Positions 52,228-61,900 are shown, counted from the first letter of the stretch. The stretch: 64,000 nt of DNA from CAZPAH01 sp964584495 (GCA_964584495.1 CAZPAH010000003.1:1-64000), one strand, 5' to 3'. Numbers and translations: made by a program. Notes: a model not told the origin generated them from the letters alone.

Positions 52228-53481
52228 TTGGATCGTAAGATCGAGAAAAAGAGATGGACGCCTAAAAAGATCGCCTACATAGCCGGGGGCGCCGTGCTCG
52301 TGGTATTCGTCGGCTACAACCTGATTTTCGGAAACCTTAACTCCAAGCTGAACGTAAAATCAGAGAGGATAACGATCTCCCGGGTGGAGAAAGGTCAGTT
52401 CCAGGAGTTCATCCCGGTGACCGGCACGATCATACCTATAGGCACGTATTTCCTAGATGCGGTCGAGGGCGGCAGGGTCGAGACGGTCTATCTCGAAGCG
52501 GGCAGCTTCGTGAAGAAGGGTGACAGGATCCTGAAGCTGGTCAACACGAACCTTCTTCTCGATATAATGTACAGGGAGGCGGAACTGTTCCAGCAGAGCA
52601 ACAATCTCCGAAACACGAAGCTCGACATGGCCCGTAACGGCCTCGAGATGAGAAGGCAGCTTCTCGAGCTCGGCCGCGAGATCAAGAAGCAGAAGAGGAT
52701 AAGCGAGAGCAACGAGGTTCTGGCCGGAAAGAACCTGATCTCCTCGCGCGAGTACGAGGAGTCGAAAGACGAGCTCGATTATCTCTACGACAAGTTGAAG
52801 CTGACGATGGAGATGCACAAGCAGGATTCCATATTCAGGGACAGCCAGGTCGAGCAGCTCGAGGTGTCGCTGGAAAGGATGAACGACAACCTCGAAATCG
52901 TGAAGCAGAACCTGGAGAACCTCGTGATCAAGGCTCCCGTCTCGGGACAGCTTACATCGCTGAAAGCTGAAATAGGCGAGTCGAAATCGCGGGGGGAAAG
53001 GCTCGGACAGATAGATGTTCTCGACGGATTCAAGGTGAGGGTATCGATCGACGAGCATTACATATCCCGCATCAGCGAGGGCCAGACAGGAACCTTCAAT
53101 CTTGCCGACGAGACATTCGGCCTTACTATAACGAGGGTCTATCCGGAGGTCCTCAACGGGCGTTTCGAGGTCGATATGAATTTCAACGGCAAGGAACCGG
53201 AGGGGATACGCAGGGGGCAGACCCTGCGTATCAGGCTGGAGCTTGGAGACCTTTCCGAGGCGCTCCTGCTGGCGACCGGCGGCTTCTATCAGAAGACCGG
53301 CGGCAGGTGGGCCTACGTGGTAGACGATTCGGGCAGGAACGCCTTCAAGAGGCAGATCCGGCTGGGAAGGGAGAATTCCCTCTTCTACGAGGTGCTCGGC
53401 GGCCTCGAGCCGGGAGACAGGGTCATCACGTCGTCGTACGACAATTTCGGCGACGTGGATCAATTGATACTGAAGCAGTAG
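52228..53481 (+). CDS. MacA/HlyD-type periplasmic adaptor protein
   Basis: 417 residues from a TTG start with taggag 8 bases upstream. An N-terminal membrane anchor (IAYIAGGAVLVVFVGYNLIF, about 14-33) is followed by the lipoyl half EGGRVETVYLEAGSFVKKGD, a long coiled-coil hairpin (about 105-235), the second lipoyl half (VIKAPVSGQLTSLKAEIGE), a beta-barrel and a membrane-proximal domain (AYVVDDSGRNAFKRQIRLG, GLEPGDRVITSSYDNF). This is the MacA/RND-adaptor layout. It lies between the permease and ATPase genes and should connect the permease to an outer-membrane channel, which is not encoded in this operon. Confidence 0.92.
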   Translation: MDRKIEKKRWTPKKIAYIAGGAVLVVFVGYNLIFGNLNSKLNVKSERITISRVEKGQFQEFIPVTGTIIPIGTYFLDAVEGGRVETVYLEAGSFVKKGDRILKLVNTNLLLDIMYREAELFQQSNNLRNTKLDMARNGLEMRRQLLELGREIKKQKRISESNEVLAGKNLISSREYEESKDELDYLYDKLKLTMEMHKQDSIFRDSQVEQLEVSLERMNDNLEIVKQNLENLVIKAPVSGQLTSLKAEIGESKSRGERLGQIDVLDGFKVRVSIDEHYISRISEGQTGTFNLADETFGLTITRVYPEVLNGRFEVDMNFNGKEPEGIRRGQTLRIRLELGDLSEALLLATGGFYQKTGGRWAYVVDDSGRNAFKRQIRLGRENSLFYEVLGGLEPGDRVITSSYDNFGDVDQLILKQ

Positions 53482-53529
53482 GATCCAGGGGGAATCAGGA
53501 GATTTCATCAATGCGGAGGAACAAGGAGA

Positions 53530-54216
53530 ATGATTAAGACAGAGAACCTCATGAAGCTTTTCAGGACGGAGGAAGTCGAGACGACGGCCCTCAACGACGT
53601 GACGATCGATATAGCGGAGGGAGAATTCGTTTCGATCATGGGCCCCTCAGGGTGCGGAAAGTCGACCCTTCTGAACATACTCGGTCTTCTCGATAATCCC
53701 ACCGGTGGAAAATATCATCTTCTCGGGGAGGAGGTCTCGTCCTACTCGGAGAGGCAGCGCTCCAACCTCCGGAAGAACAATATCGGTTTCGTCTTCCAGA
53801 GCTTCAACCTGATAGACGAGCTTACGATTCACGAGAACGTGGAGCTTCCACTTCTATACCAGGGGGTCCCGTCGTCCGAGCGGAAGGAGCGAGTCCTGGA
53901 GGCGCTGGAGCGCTTCAACCTGATGCCGAGAAAAAACCATTTTCCCCAGCAGCTTTCTGGAGGCCAGCAGCAGAGGGTCGCCGTGGCGAGGGCCGTCATA
54001 TCGAGGCCGAAGCTGATCCTCGCCGACGAGCCCACCGGGAACCTAGACTCGGAGCACGGCGAGGAAGTGATGAACACCCTCACGCAGCTGAACGAGGAAG
54101 GGACGACGATTGTGATGGTAACCCACTCGCCGACCTACGCCGAGTACGGCCAGCGCACGATACACCTCTTCGACGGAAGCGTCGTTACCGATGTAAAGGG
54201 AATGCCTCGTGTCTAG
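53530..54216 (+). CDS. LolD/MacB-type ABC transporter ATPase
   Basis: 228 residues. Walker A GPSGCGKS (about 37-44), Q-loop VFQSFNLIDELT, signature LSGGQQQRVAVARA, Walker B LILADEPTGNLDS and switch His in VTHSPT. The DELTIHENVELPL stretch after the Q-loop and the overall length identify the LolD/MacB/FtsE-like subfamily that works with FtsX permeases. It is the third gene of the permease-adaptor operon. Confidence 0.95.
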   Translation: MIKTENLMKLFRTEEVETTALNDVTIDIAEGEFVSIMGPSGCGKSTLLNILGLLDNPTGGKYHLLGEEVSSYSERQRSNLRKNNIGFVFQSFNLIDELTIHENVELPLLYQGVPSSERKERVLEALERFNLMPRKNHFPQQLSGGQQQRVAVARAVISRPKLILADEPTGNLDSEHGEEVMNTLTQLNEEGTTIVMVTHSPTYAEYGQRTIHLFDGSVVTDVKGMPRV

Positions 54217-54328
54217 AAACGGGCCGATGAAAGCTGTATAATGATAATCGGATCGTGCGCGGCCGCGGTTTCGATGCGGAGGCCGATCCGGCACTGCCGG
54301 GCAGAGGGCTGAATTCGATTGGAGCCGG

Positions 54329-55003
54329 ATGATGATCAAGTTGAGGAATATCACGAAATTCTATTCTTCAGGCGTCGTGAAGACTTTCGTTCTGCGCAAG
54401 ATCGATCTCGATATCGAGGAGGGGGATTTTATCACCCTGATGGGCCCGTCGGGGGCGGGAAAGACGACCCTGCTCAATATAGTGGGGATGCTGGACGCCC
54501 CTTCCGAGGGGGAGTACTATTTCTACGACGAGCAGGTCCACAGGCTGAACGAGAAGAAACGGTCGGCCCTATACAGGGAGTATTTCGGTTACGTTTTTCA
54601 GAGCTTTCACCTGATAGACGAGCTCACCGTCTACGAAAACCTGGAGACCCCGCTGCTGTACAAGAAGATCAAGGGAGCAGAGCGCAAGGGGATGGTATGC
54701 GATATCCTCGACCGGTTCCAGATCGTAGCCAAGAAAGACCTCTTCCCGGGCCAGCTCTCGGGGGGCCAGCAGCAGCTGGTCGGCGTCGCCAGGGCGATTA
54801 TATCGAAGCCGAAGCTCCTTCTAGCCGACGAGCCGACAGGAAATCTCCATTCCGAGCAGGGGGAGGAGATCATGGAGCTGTTCAAGAAGCTCAACGGCGA
54901 GGGGACCACGATCATACAGGCGACCCATTCGAAGAAGAACGCCTCGTACGGCGACAGGATCGTGAACCTTCTCGACGGATGGATCGCTCCCGACGAGGAA
55001 TAA
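54329..55003 (+). CDS. LolD/MacB-type ABC transporter ATPase, second copy
   Basis: 224 residues. Walker A GPSGAGKT, Q-loop VFQSFHLIDELT, signature LSGGQQQLVGVARA (the usual Arg after QQQ is Leu), Walker B LLADEPTGNLHS (the usual Asp of the D-loop is His) and switch His ATHSKK. It is closely related to the ATPase at 53530 but more diverged at the signature and D-loop. It could pair with another FtsX permease, form heterodimers, or be redundant. A ggag site lies 5 bases before ATG; the 112-base gap after the first ATPase may hold its own signal. Confidence 0.92.
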   Translation: MMIKLRNITKFYSSGVVKTFVLRKIDLDIEEGDFITLMGPSGAGKTTLLNIVGMLDAPSEGEYYFYDEQVHRLNEKKRSALYREYFGYVFQSFHLIDELTVYENLETPLLYKKIKGAERKGMVCDILDRFQIVAKKDLFPGQLSGGQQQLVGVARAIISKPKLLLADEPTGNLHSEQGEEIMELFKKLNGEGTTIIQATHSKKNASYGDRIVNLLDGWIAPDEE

Positions 55004-55048
55004 TTAAGCCCGCCTAGAGGCTGCCTTCCAATTCGTACGATTTTCCCG

Positions 55049-55082
55049 TTGACAATTATTGGCGATTTGGCAATATTGCCAA
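55049..55082 (+). promoter_or_regulatory. ArsR-type promoter with palindromic operator
   Basis: TTGACA (55049-55054), 17-base spacer and AATATT (55072-55077). The perfect 16-base palindrome TTGGCAATATTGCCAA (55067-55082) covers the -10 region, as expected for a repressor operator. It lies 125 bases before the ArsR-type gene. Confidence 0.65.
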
Positions 55083-55206
55083 GTATGCTGGCGTGGGGAT
55101 GCAGTTATACAGCGGTGCAGTAGTGCAGTGGAGCGGTGATGAAGGGTTGCCGCGATGAAGTGATATCGTCTCGGCGGGAGAACAGGGCATTTGGAGGTGA
55201 GAGTCG

Positions 55207-55602
55207 ATGGATAATAAAACATACAGGCATTTCGAGGCGAGGGCCGCGATGATGAAGGCGCTGGCCCATCCGACGAGGCTGTTCATCGTGGACGAGCTTT
55301 CGAAAGGGGAGAGATGCGTCCGCAATCTCACCTCGATGATAGGGGACGACACTTCGACCGTCTCTAAGCATCTTTCCGTCCTGAAGAACGCGGGGATAGT
55401 CGGGACGCGCCGCGAGGGAGCATGGATCTACTATTCGCTGAAGGCCCCCTGCGTCCTGAATTTTTTCACGTGCATAGAAAACGTAATCGAATCGTCGATT
55501 GAGGAAAAGGGTTCAAGTGTCCGGGGGAAGGTCTCGATAGCCACGGGGAGCACTTCTACCGCCCGTGCAAAGGGCTCGACCGCCCCGGGAAAGCGCAGGT
55601 AG
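55207..55602 (+). CDS. ArsR family metalloregulator
   Basis: 131 residues with a winged helix: AHPTRLFIVDEL, helix-turn-helix SMIGDDTSTVSKHLSVLKNAGIV and wing RREGAWIYYSL. Cys37 (in GERCV, where classical ArsR has ELCVCDL), Cys82 and Cys89 (in PCVLNFFTC) are candidate As(III) ligands. The last 35 residues are low-complexity, Ser/Thr/Lys-rich. A ggaggtg site precedes the ATG. It is the first gene of the arsenic cluster and probably represses it by binding the palindrome at 55067. Confidence 0.9.
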   Translation: MDNKTYRHFEARAAMMKALAHPTRLFIVDELSKGERCVRNLTSMIGDDTSTVSKHLSVLKNAGIVGTRREGAWIYYSLKAPCVLNFFTCIENVIESSIEEKGSSVRGKVSIATGSTSTARAKGSTAPGKRR

Positions 55603-55604
55603 GG

Positions 55605-56927
55605 ATGCCCACGAAAAAGGACTACAGGGCGATCGCAGTCGTCACGGCGGTTTTTCTCGCCTCCTTCTATATCCCGGTCGAGGCGCTTCGGCCGGCCGGA
55701 AGGCTCGCGAACGCCGCCTGGGAATCTCTCTACATGCTGCGGGCGTACGCGAGGGAGCATGTCATCCTGTGCCTCGTGCCCGCCTTTTTCATCGCCGGGG
55801 CCGTATCGATATTCGTCGGCAAGGAATCTATCATGAGATACCTAGGCCCCGGGGCGAACAAGATCGTCGCCTACGGCGTAGCCTCGGTATCCGGCTCGAT
55901 ACTGGCCGTCTGCTCCTGCACGATCCTTCCCCTCTTCGCCGGCATATACAGGATGGGAGCGGGGCTCGGTCCCGCATCGGCATTTCTCTATTCGGGGCCC
56001 GCGATAAACGTCCTGGCGATAGTGCTGACCACGAGGGTTCTAGGCATCGAGCTCGGCGCGGCGAGGGCGCTCGGCGCAATCGTCTTCAGCGTCGTGATCG
56101 GGCTTCTCATGCATCTGATATTCAGGAAAGAGGAGATGGCAAAGAAGGCGGCGCTCCCACAGGTCCCGATCGACGAGGGGGGCCGCTCCCTGCTGAAGAA
56201 CGGCCTCTACTTCGCCTCGATGACGGCGATACTCGTCTTCGCCAACTGGGGCAGGCCGGCCGGAGAGAGCGGCCTGTGGTATTTCATATTCAAATCGAAA
56301 TGGATTGTCACGGCCTTCGCGGCGGCAGCCTTCGCGCTGATGCTCACTGCATGGTTCGGCGTGAAACGGCTGCATATATTCCTTGCTGCGCTCCCGCCGG
56401 TCGTTCTCGCCGCGGCCTTTCCCGGGACCCCGGTCCTCGCTTTCGCCTCGGGAGTGGTGTCGATCTCGATCCTCCTTGTGAGAACGGGGGGCGAGGCGGG
56501 CGAGTGGTTCGATTCCTCGTGGGGATTCGCCAGGCAGATTCTGCCGCTTCTCTTCGCCGGGGTGATAATCGCCGGGGCGCTTCTGGGCCGCCCGGAGCAC
56601 GAAGGGCTTATCCCCTCGTCCTGGATCAGCGGCGCCGTGGGAGGAAACTCCCTTTGGGCCAACCTGTTCGCATCGGTGGCGGGGGCCTTCATGTATTTCG
56701 CCACCCTTACCGAGGTTCCCATACTGCAGGGGCTTATCGGCGCGGGGATGGGGAAGGGTCCGGCCCTGGCCCTGCTCCTGGCGGGCCCGGCGCTCAGCCT
56801 GCCGAACATGCTCGTGATTAGGAGCGTCATCGGGACTAAAAAGACGGTCGTCTACGTCGCCCTCGTTATAGCGATGGCGACGGTCAGCGGATTGATATAC
56901 GGATTTTTCTTCGGAGTGGAGGTTTGA
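55605..56927 (+). CDS. UPF0718/ArsP-like permease
   Basis: 440 residues with about 10 membrane helices. The signature VCSCTILPLFAGIYRMGAG then GPAINVLAIVL, and the C-terminal repeat ALSLPNMLVIRSVIG, are typical of the UPF0718 (PF03773) permeases that include ArsP, an exporter of trivalent organoarsenicals. The Cys pair in VCSC (about residues 104 and 106) could bind the metalloid. It starts 2 bases after the ArsR stop and is followed by a thioredoxin-like gene 1 base later, a common arrangement in anaerobe arsenic clusters. Related permeases have also been linked to Cu/Zn export, so the substrate is not certain. Confidence 0.85.
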   Translation: MPTKKDYRAIAVVTAVFLASFYIPVEALRPAGRLANAAWESLYMLRAYAREHVILCLVPAFFIAGAVSIFVGKESIMRYLGPGANKIVAYGVASVSGSILAVCSCTILPLFAGIYRMGAGLGPASAFLYSGPAINVLAIVLTTRVLGIELGAARALGAIVFSVVIGLLMHLIFRKEEMAKKAALPQVPIDEGGRSLLKNGLYFASMTAILVFANWGRPAGESGLWYFIFKSKWIVTAFAAAAFALMLTAWFGVKRLHIFLAALPPVVLAAAFPGTPVLAFASGVVSISILLVRTGGEAGEWFDSSWGFARQILPLLFAGVIIAGALLGRPEHEGLIPSSWISGAVGGNSLWANLFASVAGAFMYFATLTEVPILQGLIGAGMGKGPALALLLAGPALSLPNMLVIRSVIGTKKTVVYVALVIAMATVSGLIYGFFFGVEV

Positions 56928-56928
56928 G

Positions 56929-57165
56929 ATGAAGGAGATCAAGGTGCTGGGCACCGGTTGTCCGAAATGCGGGAAGCTCAAGAAAAATGTCGAGGAGGCC
57001 CTTGCGGGCCTGGAGATCGAGTACAGCCTGGAAAAGGTCGAGGATATCCAGGAGATCGTCTCCTTCGGCGTTATGATGACCCCCGCGCTCGTCGTCGACG
57101 GCGAGGTGAAGTTTTCGGGGAAGGTCCCCGGCATCGAAGAGCTGAGATCGATACTGACCTCCTGA
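56929..57165 (+). CDS. Small thioredoxin-like protein
   Basis: 78 residues with a CPKC active site (Cys11, Cys14), the cis-Pro segment MMTPALVVDG and C-terminal helix of the short (about 80 residues) thioredoxin group found with permeases and arsenic genes. A ggaggt site precedes it. It should reduce disulphides or arsenicals in the cytoplasm, possibly the ArsE-like partner of the ArsF-like protein downstream. Confidence 0.88.
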   Translation: MKEIKVLGTGCPKCGKLKKNVEEALAGLEIEYSLEKVEDIQEIVSFGVMMTPALVVDGEVKFSGKVPGIEELRSILTS

Positions 57166-57178
57166 CAAAGCAGGAAAG

Positions 57179-57286
57179 GCGCCTGCTCCCCGGGCCGACT
57201 CTCATGGCGGGGGAGGTGGAATGTCGTTCCCAGCGAGGCGCGGGACGGTTCCTTACAGGCGGTCTTAAATGCCGTTTCCCGGGAAA
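57179..57286 (+). other. Repeated structured element, copy 1 (possible leader RNA of the arsF-like gene)
   Basis: About 108 bases. A core (57182-57231) matches copy 2 at 58586-58635 in 46 of 50 positions. It can fold as a closing stem GCGCCT/AGGCGC (57179-57184 with 57236-57241) around two hairpins: CTCCCC/GGGGAG (57186-57191, 57210-57215; inner GCC/GGC) and GGAAT/GTTCC (57218-57222, 57226-57230). Downstream TTTCCCGGGAAA (57275-57286) overlaps the aaagga ribosome site of the arsF-like gene. This could be a regulatory RNA or an intergenic repeat family. Confidence 0.5.
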
Positions 57287-57295
57287 GGATGACAT

Positions 57296-57802
57296 ATGAA
57301 TAACAGAATGATAATCACGCTGGTTCTCGGCCTCTTCGTCGCCTCAGCCGTCATGGTGCTGATATTCGACATGCGCGATGAAGGGAAAACGGGGAGCGGG
57401 ACGGCGTTCGAATCCGGAGATGACGAGACGGCCGTTCTGTCGGGCGGCCCCGGCGGACCTGCCGACAGGGTAATAGCCTATTATTTCTACGGGAACAAGA
57501 GATGCGCTACCTGCAGAAATATTGAAGCCTATACGAGGGAGGCGCTACAGGAGAGTTTTGCCGGTGAACTGGAGTCCGGAGAGCTCGAGATGCAGTTCGT
57601 CAACGTCGATCTGCCGTCGAACGAGCATTTCATAGAGGATTTCGATCTTCTCACCAAATCGGTGGTGCTCGTAAGGATCTCCGGAGGCAGGCGGGTCGAA
57701 TGGAAAAACCTCGATAGGATATGGGATCTGGCGGGCACGAAGAAAGAGTTCATCGAATATATAGGCGGCGAAACGGAAAGATTTCTGGGAAGAGGCGTAT
57801 GA
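57296..57802 (+). CDS. ArsF-like thioredoxin-fold membrane-anchored protein
   Basis: 168 residues. An N-terminal signal anchor (MIITLVLGLFVASAVMVLIF) is followed by a linker and a thioredoxin-like domain with a CATC pair (Cys70, Cys73) in YGNKRCATCRN, ending in GTKKEFIEYI. This matches the family annotated as nitrophenyl compound nitroreductase subunit ArsF. Its domain would face the periplasm. Upstream is the structured repeat; downstream an ArsG-like transporter. ArsEFG systems process and export aromatic arsenicals, which fits the cluster. Confidence 0.8.
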   Translation: MNNRMIITLVLGLFVASAVMVLIFDMRDEGKTGSGTAFESGDDETAVLSGGPGGPADRVIAYYFYGNKRCATCRNIEAYTREALQESFAGELESGELEMQFVNVDLPSNEHFIEDFDLLTKSVVLVRISGGRRVEWKNLDRIWDLAGTKKEFIEYIGGETERFLGRGV

Positions 57803-57875
57803 GAATGATCCCCGGCGGCGCGAATGGGACTGTATTTGAGGATCTGCGGGTGAAGGTTAGTCCGGGAGGGGGGGC

Positions 57876-58565
57876 ATGAGCGGATTCTTCTCGGGAGCTG
57901 CGCTGGCCCTGTGGCTCGGCGTACTTACCTCTATCAGCCCATGTCCGCTCGCGACCAATATCGCGGCGGTATCGTTCGTCGGCAGGCATGTTGGAAGTCC
58001 CCGCCGGGTGCTGGCGGCGGGATTGATTTATACGGCCGGACGCACGCTTGTCTACCTGGTGCTGGCCGGCCTTCTCGTGACGAGCCTGCTGGAGGCGCCC
58101 TACGTATCGCATCTGCTGCAGAAAGATATGAACAGGATTCTCGGTCCGGTCCTGGTGGTGGCCGGGATGTTCCTGCTCGACCTGATCCGTATAGCTCCCT
58201 TGGGCGGTGGGCGGAAAGGAAAATTGCAGGAGCGGGTCGAAAGGTCGGGGTTCTGGGGAGCGGCCCTGCTGGGAATCGTGTTCGCTCTATCGTTCTGTCC
58301 CGTATCGGCGGCCCTCTTCTTCGGGTCGCTGGTTCCACTGGCCGTAAGATCGGAATCGGCGGTTCTCTATCCGCTTCTCTACGGAGTGGGAACGGCGCTT
58401 CCGGTCGTTCTTTTCGCCGGTCTGATCTCGGCGGGGGCGCGGCATGTGGGGCTCGTGTTCGACAGGATCAAGCTCGTGGAGATCTGGGCCAGGAGGGCGA
58501 CCGGCATCTTTCTCGCGGGTCTCGGCATCTACTTCTCGCTCAAGTACATATTCCAGGTTATATAA
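57876..58565 (+). CDS. ArsG-like (CcdA/DsbD-type) membrane transporter
   Basis: 229 residues with six or so membrane helices in the CcdA/DsbD fold. Helix 1 has ISPCPLATN (Cys23) and helix 4 has SFCPVSAAL (Cys141), the paired Cys-Pro motifs of this family. It matches the family annotated as aromatic aminobenzylarsenical efflux permease ArsG. With the ArsF-like protein it should either pass electrons across the membrane or export reduced arsenicals. A strong gggagggggg site precedes ATG. It ends the arsenic cluster. Confidence 0.82.
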   Translation: MSGFFSGAALALWLGVLTSISPCPLATNIAAVSFVGRHVGSPRRVLAAGLIYTAGRTLVYLVLAGLLVTSLLEAPYVSHLLQKDMNRILGPVLVVAGMFLLDLIRIAPLGGGRKGKLQERVERSGFWGAALLGIVFALSFCPVSAALFFGSLVPLAVRSESAVLYPLLYGVGTALPVVLFAGLISAGARHVGLVFDRIKLVEIWARRATGIFLAGLGIYFSLKYIFQVI

Positions 58566-58582
58566 TCAGGCGTTGATCGAAG

Positions 58583-58682
58583 GTGCCTGCTCCCCGGGCC
58601 GACTCTCACGGCGGGGGAGGCGGAACGTCGTTCCACGCGAGGTTAGGGGGACGGCTGAAAAATTTTCCCGGTCACGGGAAAA
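58583..58682 (+). other. Repeated structured element, copy 2
   Basis: Core 58586-58635 is 46/50 identical to copy 1. CTCCCC/GGGGAG (58590-58595, 58614-58619) and GGAAC/GTTCC (58622-58626, 58630-58634) form the same hairpins. At the one difference within a stem, C-G here replaces U-G in copy 1, so pairing is kept. The closing stem is weaker (CCT/AGG). A TTTTCCCG-GTCA-CGGGAAAA hairpin (58663-58682) follows, the counterpart of the palindrome after copy 1. No gene starts within 230 bases. Confidence 0.5.
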
Positions 58683-58773
58683 AGGGTACCTAAAAAAGGT
58701 GGCCGCCGGGAACCTTCCCCCGCCGCATGCGCCCTCCCCTATCATCCCAAAAGACTATTGATTTTCAGCTTAT

Positions 58774-58792
58774 AGGCCCGGTCTCCGGGCCT
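58774..58792 (+). terminator. GC-rich hairpin, possible terminator
   Basis: Eight-base-pair stem with a 3-base loop, 209 bases after the arsG-like stop. It is strong but not followed by a U-run. Confidence 0.3.
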
Positions 58793-58921
58793 TATCCGCA
58801 TGGTTCCCCCGTGGCATATGACTTGCCGTCCGCACTGTTGAAAGTACCGCGTCGACTCCGGATTGTTGTGCGCGTCGGGCGGCCGGGCCGGAAGATTCAT
58901 ATTTTCGAAGAGGTGGATATC

Positions 58922-61900
58922 GTGTTTCAGGCAAATCGATACAAACATTACGTGCTACTTTTCCTGGCGGCATTAATAGGCACGGCCCTGCTCGCGCCGG
59001 CCGGAGCCTTCTCCCAGGTCGCCTGCCCCTACAGGCAGGTGCAGGTTCTTCTTCCGGGCGAGAGCGCAGCCCCCGGAACCGATTCGGGAAAGACGGGTAC
59101 ACCATTGACTCAGGTGGCCGGGATACCGTTCGAGATAAAGGTCCGTGTCTGCGACGGGTCGTGGAACACGGTGACCTCGGTCGATCATGCATTCAGGATA
59201 ACCTCGACCGACGAGACGGCCTCCCTGCCGCCGGCATCGCCGCTGATATTCGGAGAGCTTACTCTCGATGTGACGCTCAACGCGGCGGGGCTCTTCACCT
59301 TCACAGCGACCGACCTGAGCGATCACGAGCACATCTCGGGAACATCCTCGCAGGTGACGGTGGTCTATGGTGTCGGCGAGCTGGACCGCTTCGAATTCTC
59401 ATACATAGATGCGGATCAGAGGGCCGGGCAACCGGTGCAGGTCACAATTGAGGCGGTCGACGGGAACGGCAGCCTGGTAGGCACCTTCTCGGGCACAGCC
59501 GGCCTGACGCAGAGCACATCGTTCGGCGCCGGGAGGATCTTGCCGCAGGAAATCGGTTTCGAGGGCGGATCGTGGACGGGGTATGTGACCCTCTACAGGG
59601 CCGACGAGACCGAAGGTGAATGCTACGGCGGAAACGTGACGATCTCGGCGGCCCTCGAGGGCGGCGGACCGGCCGGGGAAAGCAACTGCTTCACCGTACA
59701 CCCGGGCGATTTCGCGAGGCTGCAGGTAATCGTTCCCGGACAGGAACCGGCGCCCGGCACGATAGCCGGCATCACGGGTTCGCCCGCGGTCCAGTCGACC
59801 GGTATGAGCTTTGCCGCGCAGGTCTACGGAACCGACGAGTTCTGGAACCGTGTCGACGGCGCGGACGAAATCTCACTGACATCGAACGATCAGGCCGCAG
59901 CCATTTCAGGACCTGCCGCGATGACGGATGGGCAGGCGTCGTTCGATATCGCCTTCGCCACTGCGGGTATCAAGACACTGACCGCACTGGATGTGACCGA
60001 CGGCGGGATAGAGGGGATGACGAGCGAGCCGATACAGGTCATCTCGAGCGAACCGGTATTTGTAATCGAGCCCCTTCCATCGCCGCTGACGGCGGGGGAG
60101 CCGGTGACCGTTACGATAAGGGTCACAGACTCTAGGGGCAATCCCATAGAGAACTACAACGGCCACGCCCTTCTCGTGGCGGAAACGGGCCCGGCGACGA
60201 TCACGCCCGAATCGATCAGATTTGACGGAGGGTCGTGGAGTGGGGATATGACATTCTTCTGCGCGGGCGGCGAGATCTCATTCTCGTGCGTCGACTTCGC
60301 GGCTCCCCCGAACTACGGCACCAGCATTCCGGTGACGGTTCTTCCAGGTGACTACGCCGGGCTACAGGTCCTGCTGCCGGGCGAGATCCCCCTCGGGGGA
60401 ACCGTTTCGGGCAAAGAGGGCTCTCCGGCCGATCAAGAGGCGGGAAGACCGTTCCAGGTTACGGTAAGGGCGGTCGATAGCTGGTGGAACATGGTGCCCG
60501 AGGCCGATACGGGAATTTCGCTCGTATCGACAGACGCCTACGCTCTGATCCCCGCCGGGACGGTTCTCGGCGGCGGGCAGCTCACCGTTCCCGTGACCCT
60601 CTTCAGGGCGGGAAGGCACAGCTTCGAGGCGAAGGAAGAGGGCTCCGAGGACGGGGAGGGAAGCGTATCGGGCCTCTTAGACGTGGTTCCGGGACCGTAC
60701 GCAAGGGTTATAATGCTGGCGCCCGGCGAGGAGCTTATTCCCGGCTCCGAAGAGGGAAAGGTGGGAACTCCGCTCGATCAGACGGTCGGCTACTCTTTCA
60801 GGCTGATAGTGCAGGCGACCGACTGGTGGTGGAACCCGGTGACGGGGGTAAGCGACGGGATAAGGCTCACATCGACCGATCCGCTGGCCGAGATTCCCGA
60901 GATCGCATTCCTGGCCGACGGCCGCGCGGAGTTCGACGTGAGGCTCTCCACCGGCGGGTACCAGCTTCTTACAGCCGAGAATACCGACAATACATCGATC
61001 GGCAACACGGTGTCGCAGGTAAGGGCGATAAACAGCGGATTTCATATCGAAGCTGCGGTTCACCCGGAAAAGGTCATAGCGGGGGAGACGTTCTACGTGA
61101 CGGTAAAGGTGACGAACAACGCCGGTGCCGTCATGCAGGAGGTCAACTCCTTCGCGAATATAGAGGTCCGGAACGCGGTGAAGGGGGAAGCGGGAGAAGG
61201 CACGCTGCTCAATACACGCTTCCAATTCCTTCAGGGCGAGCGGACGTTGAGCCAGACATACACGAAGGCCGAATCGATCGTGCTGCTCATATCGGACGAG
61301 GGAGGTAACGATCCCGGCCTGACGAACGCGATCACGATAGAGCCGGGGCCGCCCTCGGCTATCGAGGCGGTGAGCGATCCGCCGTGGGTGGGCGGAAGGA
61401 AGACGGCCACGATCAGCGCGAGCGTCATAGACGGTTTCGGAAACGGCGTGCCGGGCCAGCCGGTCGTCTTCGAGCTCGAGAGCGGGCTTGGAACCATCAC
61501 GCCGATCGAGGAGGTCACGGACCGGCTAGGGGTGGCAAGGGCCCTCTTCCGGGCGGCCTACGACCCGGAGACAGGAACAGTGAGGGTCTATTCGAACTCG
61601 TTCACGACGATCCTCGAGATCGAGACGGCGCTTGTCGATCCCTCCCTTCCCGGAGGAACCGTGACAAATTACCCGAATCCGTTCCATCCGAACGAGAACG
61701 CCACGACAATCGCCTACAAGCTCTCCGACGACGCGATCGTCTCGATGAGGATATTCACGCTCGACGGCAGGCTCGTCCTGAGGAAGAAGTACGGCGCGGG
61801 GAGCGACGGCGGCTCGGCCGGCCTTAACGAGATCCTCTGGGACGGCCGCAACGGAAACGGCGAAGTCGTCGCCAGCGGCGGGTATATCGTCCTGATAGAG

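Larger units (their letters stand above)
58566..58921. other. Intergenic region with repeat copy 2 and hairpins
   Basis: 356 bases. It holds the second structured repeat (58583-58682) and a GC-rich stem-loop AGGCCCGG-TCT-CCGGGCCT (58774-58792) that could end the arsenic transcript, although it lacks a U-run. The frame of the next gene is open back to 58727 but that stretch has no protein-like signal. Confidence 0.5.

Noticed and set aside
58727..58921. N-terminal extension of the large secreted protein
   Set aside because: The signal peptide begins after the GTG at 58922, which has its own ribosome site.
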